A stretch of DNA of 16,082 bases from Bacteroidota bacterium (GCA_003648575.1 QMPN01000040.1:1-16082); one strand, 5' to 3'; positions 6,217 through 15,311 are shown, numbered from the stretch's first letter. A program made the numbers and translations. Notes: a model not told the origin generated them from the letters alone.

Positions 6217-8913
6217 ATGAAACCCAAACTTAAAAATACCCTGGTATTACTATTTGTACTTTTCCTGACAAATCAGTTGTTTGCCCAGATACCAACCGAT
6301 CAGGATTGCCTGGGTGCCATACCCGTGTGTGAAGGCTATTATTCCCAGCCCAACTCTTATACTGGCTCCGGCGCCTATCCTAATGAGATACCTACCACTG
6401 GCGCTTGTCCCGGGAATTGCATGTCGGACGGTGAATTAAATTGTGTCTGGTATTATGTCACTGTACAGAGCGATGGCCTTATGGGTTTCGTGATCTCTCC
6501 CAATAATGTTACTGATGACTACGATTGGGCGGTGTATAATCTGACTTTTGCGCGGTGTGAAGATATTTTTACTCAGGTTACCCAACTGCAGGCAAGCTGC
6601 AACTGGTCGGGGACGAAAGGGGCAACGGGGCCTAATGGTAATTCAGGGATGGTTTGCCAGGGTGCCGGCGGTACACCTTTCAATGCCATGATCCCCGTAC
6701 AGGAAGGAGAAAATTATGTGATTAATATTAGCAATTACTCGTCAACACAATATGGTTATGCACTTGACTTTTCCATGTCGACTGCCCAGATCTATGATGA
6801 TGTCCCTCCCGTGATAGATGAGATCTACGACGAAGATGTACATGGTTGCAATACCAATACCATGACCTTTCTATGGAGTGAAAATGTTCTTTGCGAAAGG
6901 GTGGAACCTTCATATTTTGATGTAACAGGCCCGGGTGGCCCTTATACCGTTACCGACGTACAGGGCATAGCCTGTGAATTGGGAGGCACCTGGGAGAAGG
7001 AATTTGTTCTTACCGTCGACCCACCTTTTGCAAGCAACGGTGAATATGTCCTTCATGTGCTTACCCTCTTCCCAGGTATAGTAGATGCATGCAACAACCC
7101 GGCAGAATCGGATCAGATTCCATTCTTCCTCGACCTGGGTGCGCCTGACCTTGACACCTCGGCTATGAACATCAGCCCCGCTACCTGTGGTATGGATAAT
7201 GGGTCAATTACCGGGCTCTCAGCCAGCGGACAGACATCCATAACTTATAACTGGAAAAATTCCTTCGGAACAATCGTAGGCAACACCATCGATCTTATCA
7301 ATGTTCCACCGGAATATTATACCCTGGAAATATATGACCTGAACTCATGCATCACTTATGGAGGACCATGGGAAGTATCGGATTTCGATGCCCCTGATAT
7401 CAACGACCAGAATGTGGTGATCGTTCCGTCAAATTATGGTGTGAACAATGGATCCATTACAGGAATCCTGGTAAACGGACTGGTGCCCATCACAGATTAT
7501 ATCTGGACCGACGACCAGGGTGGAGTAGTTGGAAATGTAGTCGATCTGATCGATGTATCTTCCGGCTATTATGATCTCACGGTTGTAGATGAAAACACAT
7601 GTGAAGCATATGCAGGCCCTTACTTTGTAGGAGAACTGGGTGGCCCGCTTACGACCAACCCCATTGCCAACCCCTCAACTATTTGCTTTGGGGAACAGGT
7701 GCAGCTCTCGCCAGGTGCCGGTGGTGGATCAGGGACATATGAATATTCATGGACTTCAACGCCTGAAGGATTTAGTTCCAACCTGGAAAACCCGGTAGTG
7801 GCTCCAACCGAAAATACTACTTACCATCTGCAATTGTGGGATGGGTATATCGCAGCTAACGGAAGTGTACTTGTTACGGTCCTCCTCCTGCCGGTACCTG
7901 ATGCAGGTATTGACCAGGCGATCCCGCATGGTATTTATACCTTTCTGGAAGGCTCGGCAAGCATGGGAAGCGGCGACTATAACTATTTCTGGGCCCCGGT
8001 AGATAAGCTGGAAGATGCAGCAGTGCAAAACCCGCAAACAAGAAACCTTTACGAGACCACACATTTCTTTCTCACCATTATTGATGAACAGACAGGATGC
8101 GAATCATCAGGAACCGATGAGGTAATCGTAAATATTACCGGAGGGATGCTGAATGTGAATCCCATCGCCCTGCCCGATACTATTGTTTGTCTTAACGAGA
8201 CCTTTGAACTGTATGCCAACGCAGGCGGAGGTTCGGGCCTGTACAACTACCAATGGACGGATACTGCTGGGGTCGTATTATCGAACGAAGCTTCTTTTGA
8301 GCTGTCATTGTCGGAGGCTGGAGTTTACTATTTCTATTTGAAAGTAGACGACGGATACAATGACATATATGGCTATGTGAGGGTCAGGGTCGATCCGGCC
8401 CCGGTGATCAACCTGGGTAGTGCAATACAGTATGTATGTGTACATGAGACCATCACCCTGGATGCCGAAAATCCCGGATCAGCATACCTATGGTCGAATG
8501 GTGATACAAACCAATATACCACCATGGGCACTACAGGCTTAGGCTATGATGAACAAACTTTATCAGTCCATGTGGTCAACACACAGGGCTGCATGGCCGA
8601 TGCCAGCACAACCATCATCTTCGACTATGATTATTGCGTGGGAGTAGGGGAACTGGCCAATGGGGTGGAGGTAGAACTCTATCCCAATCCGACAAATGGG
8701 ATGCTGAATCTCAATATAGACGGAGTTTCCGGTAATGTCAGGGTACATATCAGGACAGCCGTAGGAACCAGTATAAGTGAGCATACCTTTAAGCCCGATG
8801 CCAATAAAAATATTACTGAGACCCTGGACTTGTCGAATCAGGCCCGGGGGATCTACTTCCTGATCATTGAAGGGGATAACTTTTACCATACTGCAAAAGT
8901 ATTATTGCAATAA
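6217..8913 (+). CDS. Large T9SS type A cargo surface protein, tandem paralogue 2
   Basis: The ATG at 6217 (898 residues) is preferred over a TTG at 6145, because it begins directly with a signal peptide (1-23, ending LFA before Gln24) and the longer form would overlap the predicted promoter. The domain order matches the preceding gene: head with DCLGAIPVC and DDYDWAVYNLT (about 28-200), SbsA-like Ig (FLWSENVLCER; VDACNNPAES), two SprB-like modules (ATCGMDNGSITGLSASGQ is nearly identical between copies), PKD/Ig-like modules (HGIYTFLEGSAS; GLYNYQWTDTAG; NPGSAYLWSNGDT), and a type A sorting domain from about 819 (LYPNPTNG; QARGIYFLII). It lacks the cysteine cluster and the HCNVC pair of its neighbour. 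The 58-nt gap to the upstream gene holds a candidate promoter; the downstream propeller gene follows after 19 nt and is likely co-transcribed. Tandem duplication followed by divergence is inferred. Function unknown; surface adhesin or structural protein is likely. Confidence 0.93.
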   Translation: MKPKLKNTLVLLFVLFLTNQLFAQIPTDQDCLGAIPVCEGYYSQPNSYTGSGAYPNEIPTTGACPGNCMSDGELNCVWYYVTVQSDGLMGFVISPNNVTDDYDWAVYNLTFARCEDIFTQVTQLQASCNWSGTKGATGPNGNSGMVCQGAGGTPFNAMIPVQEGENYVINISNYSSTQYGYALDFSMSTAQIYDDVPPVIDEIYDEDVHGCNTNTMTFLWSENVLCERVEPSYFDVTGPGGPYTVTDVQGIACELGGTWEKEFVLTVDPPFASNGEYVLHVLTLFPGIVDACNNPAESDQIPFFLDLGAPDLDTSAMNISPATCGMDNGSITGLSASGQTSITYNWKNSFGTIVGNTIDLINVPPEYYTLEIYDLNSCITYGGPWEVSDFDAPDINDQNVVIVPSNYGVNNGSITGILVNGLVPITDYIWTDDQGGVVGNVVDLIDVSSGYYDLTVVDENTCEAYAGPYFVGELGGPLTTNPIANPSTICFGEQVQLSPGAGGGSGTYEYSWTSTPEGFSSNLENPVVAPTENTTYHLQLWDGYIAANGSVLVTVLLLPVPDAGIDQAIPHGIYTFLEGSASMGSGDYNYFWAPVDKLEDAAVQNPQTRNLYETTHFFLTIIDEQTGCESSGTDEVIVNITGGMLNVNPIALPDTIVCLNETFELYANAGGGSGLYNYQWTDTAGVVLSNEASFELSLSEAGVYYFYLKVDDGYNDIYGYVRVRVDPAPVINLGSAIQYVCVHETITLDAENPGSAYLWSNGDTNQYTTMGTTGLGYDEQTLSVHVVNTQGCMADASTTIIFDYDYCVGVGELANGVEVELYPNPTNGMLNLNIDGVSGNVRVHIRTAVGTSISEHTFKPDANKNITETLDLSNQARGIYFLIIEGDNFYHTAKVLLQ

Positions 8914-8932
8914 TTAAGATAAGAAAGCGCCG

Positions 8933-10870
8933 ATGAAGATACTTGTCAAACTGATACTCATAACACTGACTTTTTCTGCCATGCAGACTGCCCTGGCACA
9001 GAATCCTTTTCCTGATCATACCAATTGTGAGCGGGATATGAAAGAAGCCGGATTGTGGTACTTTGGTGTTTATGCCGGAATAAATTTTAACTCGGGCGAT
9101 GCAGTACCCGAAACCTGGCAACCCGATGTTTTTCAAACCCCCATCAGCCCCGCTGTCATCTCCGACAGTTCCGGGAACCTCTTGTTTATGACCAATGGGA
9201 AGCAGATCTACAACAAGCATTTTAATCTCATGGCTGATGGCTTATACGGGCACTATTCCTGTACCCAACCTGCCATCATCATACCCAGGCCGGGCGACCT
9301 CAATCGATACTATATTATTACTTCAGATTCTTACCGTGACATCAATGGTGACAAAGGGCTGAACTACTCTGATATTGATATGGATGCCAACTTTGAGCAG
9401 GGGAATGTAGTCAGTTTGAATACGAACCTTGTGGCATCCGGAATGGATGGCCGGCTGACTGCCGTAAAGCATTCCAATGGAAATGATTTCTGGCTGATCG
9501 CTCACCGCTGGGCATCGAATGAATTCCTGGCCTTCAGGATCACCTCAGCCGGAGTGAGCCCAACCCCTGTCAGCAGTCAGACCGGGTCGGTTCATGATGG
9601 TGATGATAACCTCCTGGGATTTATGAAAGCTTCACCTGACGGATCACGTCTGGCTGTAGCCCTGTACGGGAACCAGTCCATTGAGGTATTCAATTTCAAT
9701 AATGAGACAGGGAAAGTTACTTCGCCACTCATTTCTCCGGCTGATTATAAAGGTGCTTATGGGCTGGAATTCTCACCGGATAATAGCAAGGTATACCTTA
9801 CTACACTTGATTACGCCAATATTGTACCGGCATTCCAGTCTGAATTATACCAGTTCGACCTGGATGAATCAGATATTTTTGGGACGACCAAGCTGATACA
9901 TACATCTACGGATGCTTTCCGCTTTGCAGGTCTTCAGCTGGGGATCGATGGCAGGATCTATCTTGCGAAGAGTATGAATGCCTCCACCCACTCTGATTTT
10001 CTGGGGGTGGTATATAACCCGAACCGTGCCGATACAGCTTGCAACTTCAATAAGCTGGAAGGATCATCAGGCGTTGAATTTGACCTGGGCGGAAAGCAAA
10101 GTTTCTGGGGGCTGCCCAATGTGCTTCAAAGTTTTGTCGACTGGCCTCACTTTACCTACGATAGTATTTGCATTGGCGACCTCACATCATTTAATATCAC
10201 CAATGTGGCCAACATAGCAGATGCCAGCTGGGAGTTTAACGACCCCAGCGGCAGTTCTAATACCGCGGACTTCTTCAGGCCTACACATAGCTTTTCAGCA
10301 GAAGGCCAGTACCAGGTATCTGTTACTGAAAGCTACGAGAACATTGATTATACCTATACCGAATCCCTTACAGTGTATTCTCTGCCGGATGTAGAATTTG
10401 GAGTGGATACCATTTATATCTTCAAAGGTGATTATGCCCGCCTGAATGTTGGCGCATGGGCAGGCTATTATTGGAGCAACGGAGCCACCACGCCCGAGAT
10501 ACAGGTGTCGGAACCCGGAGAATACTGGGTGGAGGTGCAGAACGGCCAGTGTTGCAGGAATGCTGATACCGTTTATGTAGTCGAATATGAACTGTATATT
10601 CCCAATGCCTTTAAGCCGTCGAGCAGTATAAACTATGAGTTTAAGCCTGTAGCACCTTTCAATGCAGTGCAGGATTACCGTTTACAGATCTTCGACCGCT
10701 GGGGACAAATGGTGTTTGAATCCCAGGACCTGGGCACAGGTTGGAATGGCGAGATAAGGAACGAACCCGCTCCCATGGGCGTGTACGCATGGCGTATCGA
10801 TTATCAAACCGTAAGTGATGAAGGCACCCGCCCGATTAAGATGGCCGGTACCGTGATGCTGCTCCGTTAG
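8933..10870 (+). CDS. Beta-propeller/PKD surface protein with T9SS type B (gliding-motility-associated) sorting domain
   Basis: A 645-residue protein. Residues 1-22 are a signal peptide (ending ALA before Gln23). Residues about 35-400 are a WD40-like/seven-bladed propeller region (LWYFGVYAGINFNSG; AVISDSSGNLLFMTNGKQIY; MKASPDGSRLAVALYGN; LEFSPDNSKVYLTTLDY; GIDGRIYLAKS). Residues about 410-485 are a PKD-like module (WEFNDPSGSSNTADFFRP; HSFSAEGQYQVSVTES), followed by an Ig-like module (YYWSNGATTPEIQVSEPGEYWV). Residues 555-645 are a CHU_C/type B sorting domain (YIPNAFKPSS; LQIFDRWGQMVFES; WNGE; PMGVYAWRIDY; GTVMLLR). The combination is common in Bacteroidota and marks T9SS export. It starts 19 nt after the preceding cargo gene, so one transcript is likely. 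Its stop codon overlaps the stop of the convergent lipoprotein gene. The ligand of the propeller is unknown. Confidence 0.94.
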   Translation: MKILVKLILITLTFSAMQTALAQNPFPDHTNCERDMKEAGLWYFGVYAGINFNSGDAVPETWQPDVFQTPISPAVISDSSGNLLFMTNGKQIYNKHFNLMADGLYGHYSCTQPAIIIPRPGDLNRYYIITSDSYRDINGDKGLNYSDIDMDANFEQGNVVSLNTNLVASGMDGRLTAVKHSNGNDFWLIAHRWASNEFLAFRITSAGVSPTPVSSQTGSVHDGDDNLLGFMKASPDGSRLAVALYGNQSIEVFNFNNETGKVTSPLISPADYKGAYGLEFSPDNSKVYLTTLDYANIVPAFQSELYQFDLDESDIFGTTKLIHTSTDAFRFAGLQLGIDGRIYLAKSMNASTHSDFLGVVYNPNRADTACNFNKLEGSSGVEFDLGGKQSFWGLPNVLQSFVDWPHFTYDSICIGDLTSFNITNVANIADASWEFNDPSGSSNTADFFRPTHSFSAEGQYQVSVTESYENIDYTYTESLTVYSLPDVEFGVDTIYIFKGDYARLNVGAWAGYYWSNGATTPEIQVSEPGEYWVEVQNGQCCRNADTVYVVEYELYIPNAFKPSSSINYEFKPVAPFNAVQDYRLQIFDRWGQMVFESQDLGTGWNGEIRNEPAPMGVYAWRIDYQTVSDEGTRPIKMAGTVMLLR

Positions 10871-12126
10871 TTTTTAATGCACCTTACTGCAAATCCGTAT
10901 TCCTTATTGATCTCGGAATGAAGTACGCCGCTATGGCCTGTATCGAGTATGCGGCTTTTTGCATTGTATGTTGATGCTGCTGTGGCAGACCAGAAATCAG
11001 CTTCGTTGCCTGCAAGGATAATGCTTCCGTTGGTGCTGCGCTTGCCGCCCATCAGGGCATTGAAACCACTGCTGCCACCGGCTTTTAACTTATCGCCTTC
11101 ATCACTACCCTGCCAGCCTGTCGATGCAGTGGCTTCGCCTTCCGGCATGCCCAGCTCCATCTCCAGTATCTGCCATTCTTCTATGTTGGGCAGGTGCCAG
11201 TCGTCAGGGCAGATGCCCTGGGATGGCTTTCCATATTGCATCATCTCAGCCCACTGGTAGAGGCCACCATAGGTGTCGCAATTATCGTTGAAGCAATACT
11301 TTTCTATGATGCTATTGTCGCTCATATCCTGGTTGGCATCAATAGGTGAACCAATATTCAGGTTTTCGGCCATCCAGCACTTAGTGCCGATAAGTACCGT
11401 GCCATAAGATTGGCCATCGCGTGTATCGATGAGGCTCTCTCCACAACTGAATGATTGTGCGCTGGTGGAAAAACTCCAAAGCGGACCTTCAGTTGAATGA
11501 CCATGGTCATCGTAGGCTACTATTTTCCAGTAATAAGTTGTTGAATACTGCATGGATGCAGGCTGATATGAGTTTGGATCCTGCCCCTCGGAAACCAGTA
11601 TTGGGTCTTGTGAGGTTCCGAAATATACATCAAATGTTATGGGGTCCCCGTCGGGATCGTCACAGGTCCACTGTAATCCTGCCAGGATTGGCATGTCAGC
11701 AGCAGCGTTTACCGGATTAGGGTTGGCAGGTGCAGTGGGAGGTTCGTTATCATGCACTGTGATCTGCTGCGTAGCAGATGCTGTGAGCCCGCCACCGTCT
11801 TTTACTTCACAACGAATGGTGTATGAGCCCGGTGTGTCGAAAGTAGCCGTACCCAGTTTAGCAGTTGAATAGTCTGATTCAAAGGTGCCGTCATCATTCA
11901 GGTCCCAGCGGACTAAAAGCTCACCGGACGGCGTTTCCAGGTCGCTGCAAGCAGTGGCATCCAGGTTAAATTCGATATGGGGACTACCCACCTGAGGATC
12001 TACAGTGAAAGACGCAACAGGCGGCGTATTGGTGGGTGCATCCTCTCCTTCGTCTTTTTTACACGAAGTGATGATCAATGCAGGAATAGCCAGTATGGCC
12101 AGGAAAAGGAATGTTTTTTTGCTCAT
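10867..12126 (-). CDS. PKD/FN3-like/Fib_succ_major lipoprotein
   Basis: A 419-residue protein starting at ATG 12126. The signal peptide has lipobox ITSC with Cys22 as the lipidation site, followed by KKDEGED, a good match to the Bacteroidota lipoprotein surface-export signal. Residues about 35-125 are a PKD domain (PPVASFTVDPQ; VRWDLNDDGTFESDY; GSYTIRCEVKDGGG) close to those in the lipoprotein encoded at 2489-3133. Residues about 127-222 are an FN3-like module (LQWTCDDPDGDPITFDVYFG; TTYYWKIVAYDDHG). Residues about 225-419 are the Fibrobacter succinogenes major paralogous domain (DTRDGQSYGTVLIGTKCWMA; CPDDWHLPNIEEW; GFAVRCIKN). This domain is frequent in surface lipoproteins and its function is unproven. 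The end of the gene overlaps the convergent propeller gene by 4 nt. Upstream lies a perfect TAnnTTTG box. Confidence 0.94.
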   Translation of the reverse strand: MSKKTFLFLAILAIPALIITSCKKDEGEDAPTNTPPVASFTVDPQVGSPHIEFNLDATACSDLETPSGELLVRWDLNDDGTFESDYSTAKLGTATFDTPGSYTIRCEVKDGGGLTASATQQITVHDNEPPTAPANPNPVNAAADMPILAGLQWTCDDPDGDPITFDVYFGTSQDPILVSEGQDPNSYQPASMQYSTTYYWKIVAYDDHGHSTEGPLWSFSTSAQSFSCGESLIDTRDGQSYGTVLIGTKCWMAENLNIGSPIDANQDMSDNSIIEKYCFNDNCDTYGGLYQWAEMMQYGKPSQGICPDDWHLPNIEEWQILEMELGMPEGEATASTGWQGSDEGDKLKAGGSSGFNALMGGKRSTNGSIILAGNEADFWSATAASTYNAKSRILDTGHSGVLHSEINKEYGFAVRCIKN

Positions 12127-12149
12127 GGTTCTATTTTTTATTGAAGGCT

Positions 12150-12157
12150 CAAATTTA
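12150..12157 (-). promoter_or_regulatory. -7 box of the minus-strand lipoprotein promoter
   Basis: The minus strand reads TAAATTTG, a perfect match to TAnnTTTG, ending 23 nt before the ATG at 12126. No clear -33 TTTG lies 19-21 nt upstream. The 10-nt ACTAAATTTG here is repeated exactly in the divergent promoter on the plus strand. Confidence 0.45.
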
Positions 12158-12242
12158 GTTAATATTACTTAAACTTATGATTTGCCGGGCAGCTTGTTAT
12201 AGGAGTCTGATATCTAGTCAATTACATATGTTAATATTTTAC

Positions 12243-12250
12243 TAAATTTG
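12243..12250 (+). promoter_or_regulatory. -7 box of the choice-of-anchor L gene promoter
   Basis: TAAATTTG matches TAnnTTTG exactly and ends 34 nt before the GTG start at 12285. There is no clear -33 TTTG. With its mirror at 12150-12159 it forms a divergent promoter pair in the 158-nt intergenic region, which otherwise holds AT-rich sequence only. Confidence 0.45.
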
Positions 12251-12284
12251 TAGATCATAATTGGCTAATTAACACAGACTAAAG

Positions 12285-15182
12285 GTGAGCACATTATTCA
12301 GGTATATTCTTCTATTCGTATTTGCTTTTTTAACAAGCGGGACATTACAAGCACAATTGATTGTATCCGGCAACCTCACTCCTGAGCAACTGGTTAACCA
12401 GGTATTGGTCGGTGGTGGTGTATCCGTTTCGAATGTTACCTATCAGGGGAATAATTTCATGCGAGGTTCTTTCTCAAATGGACATACTACTAATCTGGGA
12501 ATAGACGAGGGTGTGTTGCTGTCTTCCGGAAACGTACACCAGGTCCCCAATCCGGCGTCTGCTCAGGCAAGCACGGGTTATGGCTTGCCCGGAGATCCAA
12601 CGCTTACCGCTACATGTGGTTTTAATACTAACGATGCTGCAGTACTGGAATTTGATTTTGTTCCAACAGCGGATACAATCTTATTCAGATATGTGTTTGG
12701 ATCTGAAGAATACCCTGAATATGTTGGACAGTTTAATGATGCGTTTGGGTTTTTCGTTAGCGGACCCAACCCAAACGGTTTAGGAAATTATGATGAGTAT
12801 AATATTGCCCTGATTCCAGGCACTAATCTGCCCGTAACAATCAATAATGTCAACGCAAATTCTTATTCACAGTATTTTGTTACCAATACCGGTCAAACCA
12901 TAGTTTGGGATGGATTTACGACGGTATTGACAGCATTACTTGTTTGTATTCCCTGTGAGCAATATCACATCAAGCTTGCTGTTGGTGACGCGGTAGATGA
13001 TGTGTGGGATTCAGGTGTATTTCTTGAGGCCAACTCCTTTTCCAGTACCGGACCAAGCTCCAACCTGGGCTATTCAAACTCTTCTGTATGGTTTGGGGGT
13101 GCAGTGGAGGCCTGCAATGATGCACAACTGGTATTCGAACTCGATGAATTTAAAAATGAGGATTATTTTATTGTCAGGAAGCAGACCCTTGGAACCGCTA
13201 TCCTTGATGTGGATTATGGCCTTTCTCCTGCTGATGACACTCTCTGGATCCCTGTCGGTGAACTATCGGTGACGCTTAACATGTTTCCCTATTCGGATGA
13301 TCTCGTGGAAGGCACCGAAACCGCCGAATTTATTTTTGAGTTTGCTGAAGGCTGTGACCCGACTGCTGACACTACATCCATAAATATATTCGATAATACC
13401 ACCGCGATCCCGTATTTTAACCTGCTTAACCAGTTCTGTGATACCGACGATCCGGTGACCCTGGTGGGCAGCCCGCCGGGGGGAGTCTTCTCAGGCCCGG
13501 GAATTGTAGCCGACACTTTTTATCCGGCCCTGGCCAATAACGGACTGAACGAAATTTTCTATACCTCCTATTATATCGATGTGAGCGCCTTTGGTACCGA
13601 TACCATTTGTGTGAATGATGTGCTGAAGGAAGTATGGGTATTTGGTGATCCCGATGTGAGTGCCGGCCCGGATGCCCTGATCCCTGAAGGTGAAACCCAT
13701 ACGCTGGCAGCTGCCAATGCGCATAACTATGATAACCTTACCTGGAGTACCTCAGGAACGGGTGTTTTTAATGATATAAATATAGTTAACCCGATCTATT
13801 CACCATCTGCAGCGGATATTACTGCCGGCACGGTAACCCTGAGTATTTATGCAGAAGCCAATGAACCCTGCCAGGGTGATTCCATCGATTCTATGGTGCT
13901 TTCTATCGTATCAGGTACAACAGCCCTGGCTGGTGCTGATGATGCCATTTGTGAAGGAATGCAGTATCAACTTAATGGGTCAGCCCTCTTTTATAGTTAC
14001 CTGGAATGGACCACCGCCGGTGATGGAATCTTTTCTGATCCGGGAATCCTTAGCCCACTCTATACACCGGGTTCCGGTGATATTGCAAACGGGGAGGTTA
14101 CACTCACCATGACAGCCTATGGCAGTTCTGTGCATTCTGATGAAATACACCTCGATATCGGACCCCAACCTCTTACCGACCTGGGACCCGACCGTTATAT
14201 CCCACATGGGATCTGGATCGACCTCAACAGTGATGTTGTTGGCGGATCAGGTGACTTCTTGTATATCTGGGAACCGTCCGATATGCTGGTGAACCCGACC
14301 AGTTCAAGTCCCACGACAAAAAATATTTATGATGACATCACCTTCACCCTTTTCGTGACGGATGTTGAAACAGGATGCGAAAGCGAACTGAGCAGCGTTG
14401 ATGTGATCATCGATGGGCCTCCCCTGGGTGCAGCGCCTTATGCTATTCCTCCGGTATCATGTGCCGGTGGTAACGTACAGTTGTTTGCCAATCCCGCCGG
14501 AGGAGATACAACAGGATATTCTTACTTCGAATGGCTTGCTAGTCCAGGTGGACAGACCTATGGTTTCGAGAATCCCATCGTGGCTATTACTGAACCTACA
14601 ACATTCAGCGTGACCTTTACCGATGGGTATAATCCTTTTAATGCCACAATTTTTATTGACCTCTTGCCCGACCCGGTAGTAGAACTGGGAGGAAGCAGCC
14701 AGATCCACTGCCTGTATGAGCAGGTGATATTGGATGCAGGTAATCCCGGTTCAACCTATGACTGGTCGACCGGTGATACTACCCAGCAGATCATAATATC
14801 GACCACCGGATTGGCTTACGATGAGCAGGATATCTCTGTTGAAGTAGTGAACGGTCATGGGTGCACCGGAATCGGCTCCACCATCGTGGTATTCGACTTC
14901 GATGCCTGTGTGGGAATCGATGAGGCATTCAGAAACAGCCATTTCCATATCTATCCGAACCCTTCTTATGGACTCTTTAATATAGAGTCACTCGGGATCG
15001 ATGGAGAGACCAGGGTTAGCGTGATCAATGTGAACGGATTGGAAGTTTTTAGCAAAACCATTCAACTGACCACAACAGGATTTAAAGATGAACTGAACCT
15101 CTCCGACCTTCAGAAAGGGATGTACTATATCCGTTTTCAGGGAGATGATTTCCTCTACGCCGAAAAGATCATAATCAGATAG
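12285..15182 (+). CDS. T9SS type A cargo protein with choice-of-anchor L head and Ig-like stalk
   Basis: A 965-residue protein starting at GTG 12285. An in-frame TAA at 12270 and the absence of any ATG before the mature protein support this start. Residues 1-23 are a signal peptide (LQA before Gln24). Residues about 31-253 match the choice-of-anchor L domain (LTPEQLVNQVLVGGGVSVSN; GIDEGVLLSSG; FRYVFGSEEYPEYV; NDAFGFFVSGP; HIKLAVGDAVDDVWDSGVFL). Residues about 258-375 look like a Calx-beta domain (EACNDAQLVFELDEF; DDLVEGTETAEFIF). Several Ig-like modules follow (PPGGVFSGPGI; LTWSTSGTGVF; LEWTTAGDGIF). From about 630 the stalk resembles that of the two tandem cargo proteins (IPHGIWIDL; NPGSTYDWSTGDT; GLAYDEQ; FDFDACVGIDE). 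Residues 887-965 are a type A sorting domain (IYPNPSYG; LQKGMYYIRF). Exported by Sec then T9SS; role probably adhesive or structural. It diverges from the lipoprotein gene at 12126 and is followed by a 129-nt gap without a clear terminator. Confidence 0.93.
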   Translation: MSTLFRYILLFVFAFLTSGTLQAQLIVSGNLTPEQLVNQVLVGGGVSVSNVTYQGNNFMRGSFSNGHTTNLGIDEGVLLSSGNVHQVPNPASAQASTGYGLPGDPTLTATCGFNTNDAAVLEFDFVPTADTILFRYVFGSEEYPEYVGQFNDAFGFFVSGPNPNGLGNYDEYNIALIPGTNLPVTINNVNANSYSQYFVTNTGQTIVWDGFTTVLTALLVCIPCEQYHIKLAVGDAVDDVWDSGVFLEANSFSSTGPSSNLGYSNSSVWFGGAVEACNDAQLVFELDEFKNEDYFIVRKQTLGTAILDVDYGLSPADDTLWIPVGELSVTLNMFPYSDDLVEGTETAEFIFEFAEGCDPTADTTSINIFDNTTAIPYFNLLNQFCDTDDPVTLVGSPPGGVFSGPGIVADTFYPALANNGLNEIFYTSYYIDVSAFGTDTICVNDVLKEVWVFGDPDVSAGPDALIPEGETHTLAAANAHNYDNLTWSTSGTGVFNDINIVNPIYSPSAADITAGTVTLSIYAEANEPCQGDSIDSMVLSIVSGTTALAGADDAICEGMQYQLNGSALFYSYLEWTTAGDGIFSDPGILSPLYTPGSGDIANGEVTLTMTAYGSSVHSDEIHLDIGPQPLTDLGPDRYIPHGIWIDLNSDVVGGSGDFLYIWEPSDMLVNPTSSSPTTKNIYDDITFTLFVTDVETGCESELSSVDVIIDGPPLGAAPYAIPPVSCAGGNVQLFANPAGGDTTGYSYFEWLASPGGQTYGFENPIVAITEPTTFSVTFTDGYNPFNATIFIDLLPDPVVELGGSSQIHCLYEQVILDAGNPGSTYDWSTGDTTQQIIISTTGLAYDEQDISVEVVNGHGCTGIGSTIVVFDFDACVGIDEAFRNSHFHIYPNPSYGLFNIESLGIDGETRVSVINVNGLEVFSKTIQLTTTGFKDELNLSDLQKGMYYIRFQGDDFLYAEKIIIR

Positions 15183-15266
15183 TATTCAGGGTGTATGCTT
15201 TACCCGGTTCCCCGTCCTGGTCCCGGTATCAGGTCCCCGCTACCCCATTTGTATTCCCATTTTTGC

Positions 15267-15274
15267 TATTTTTG
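15267..15274 (+). promoter_or_regulatory. -7 box upstream of the methyltransferase gene
   Basis: TATTTTTG matches TAnnTTTG exactly and ends 37 nt before the ATG at 15312. The nearest TTTG (15248-15251) is only 15 nt upstream, shorter than the usual 19-21 nt, so the -33 part is not supported. The rest of 15183-15311 is C-rich sequence in which I see no gene or clear hairpin. Confidence 0.4.
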
Positions 15275-15311
15275 ATGTAGGATTCGTATAAATAATCGTG
15301 GCTTTCGTATC

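Noticed and set aside
15183..15311. Rho-independent terminator after the choice-of-anchor L gene
   Set aside because: The C-rich stretch shows only short imperfect pairings (CCTG/CAGG) and no T-run following a stem.
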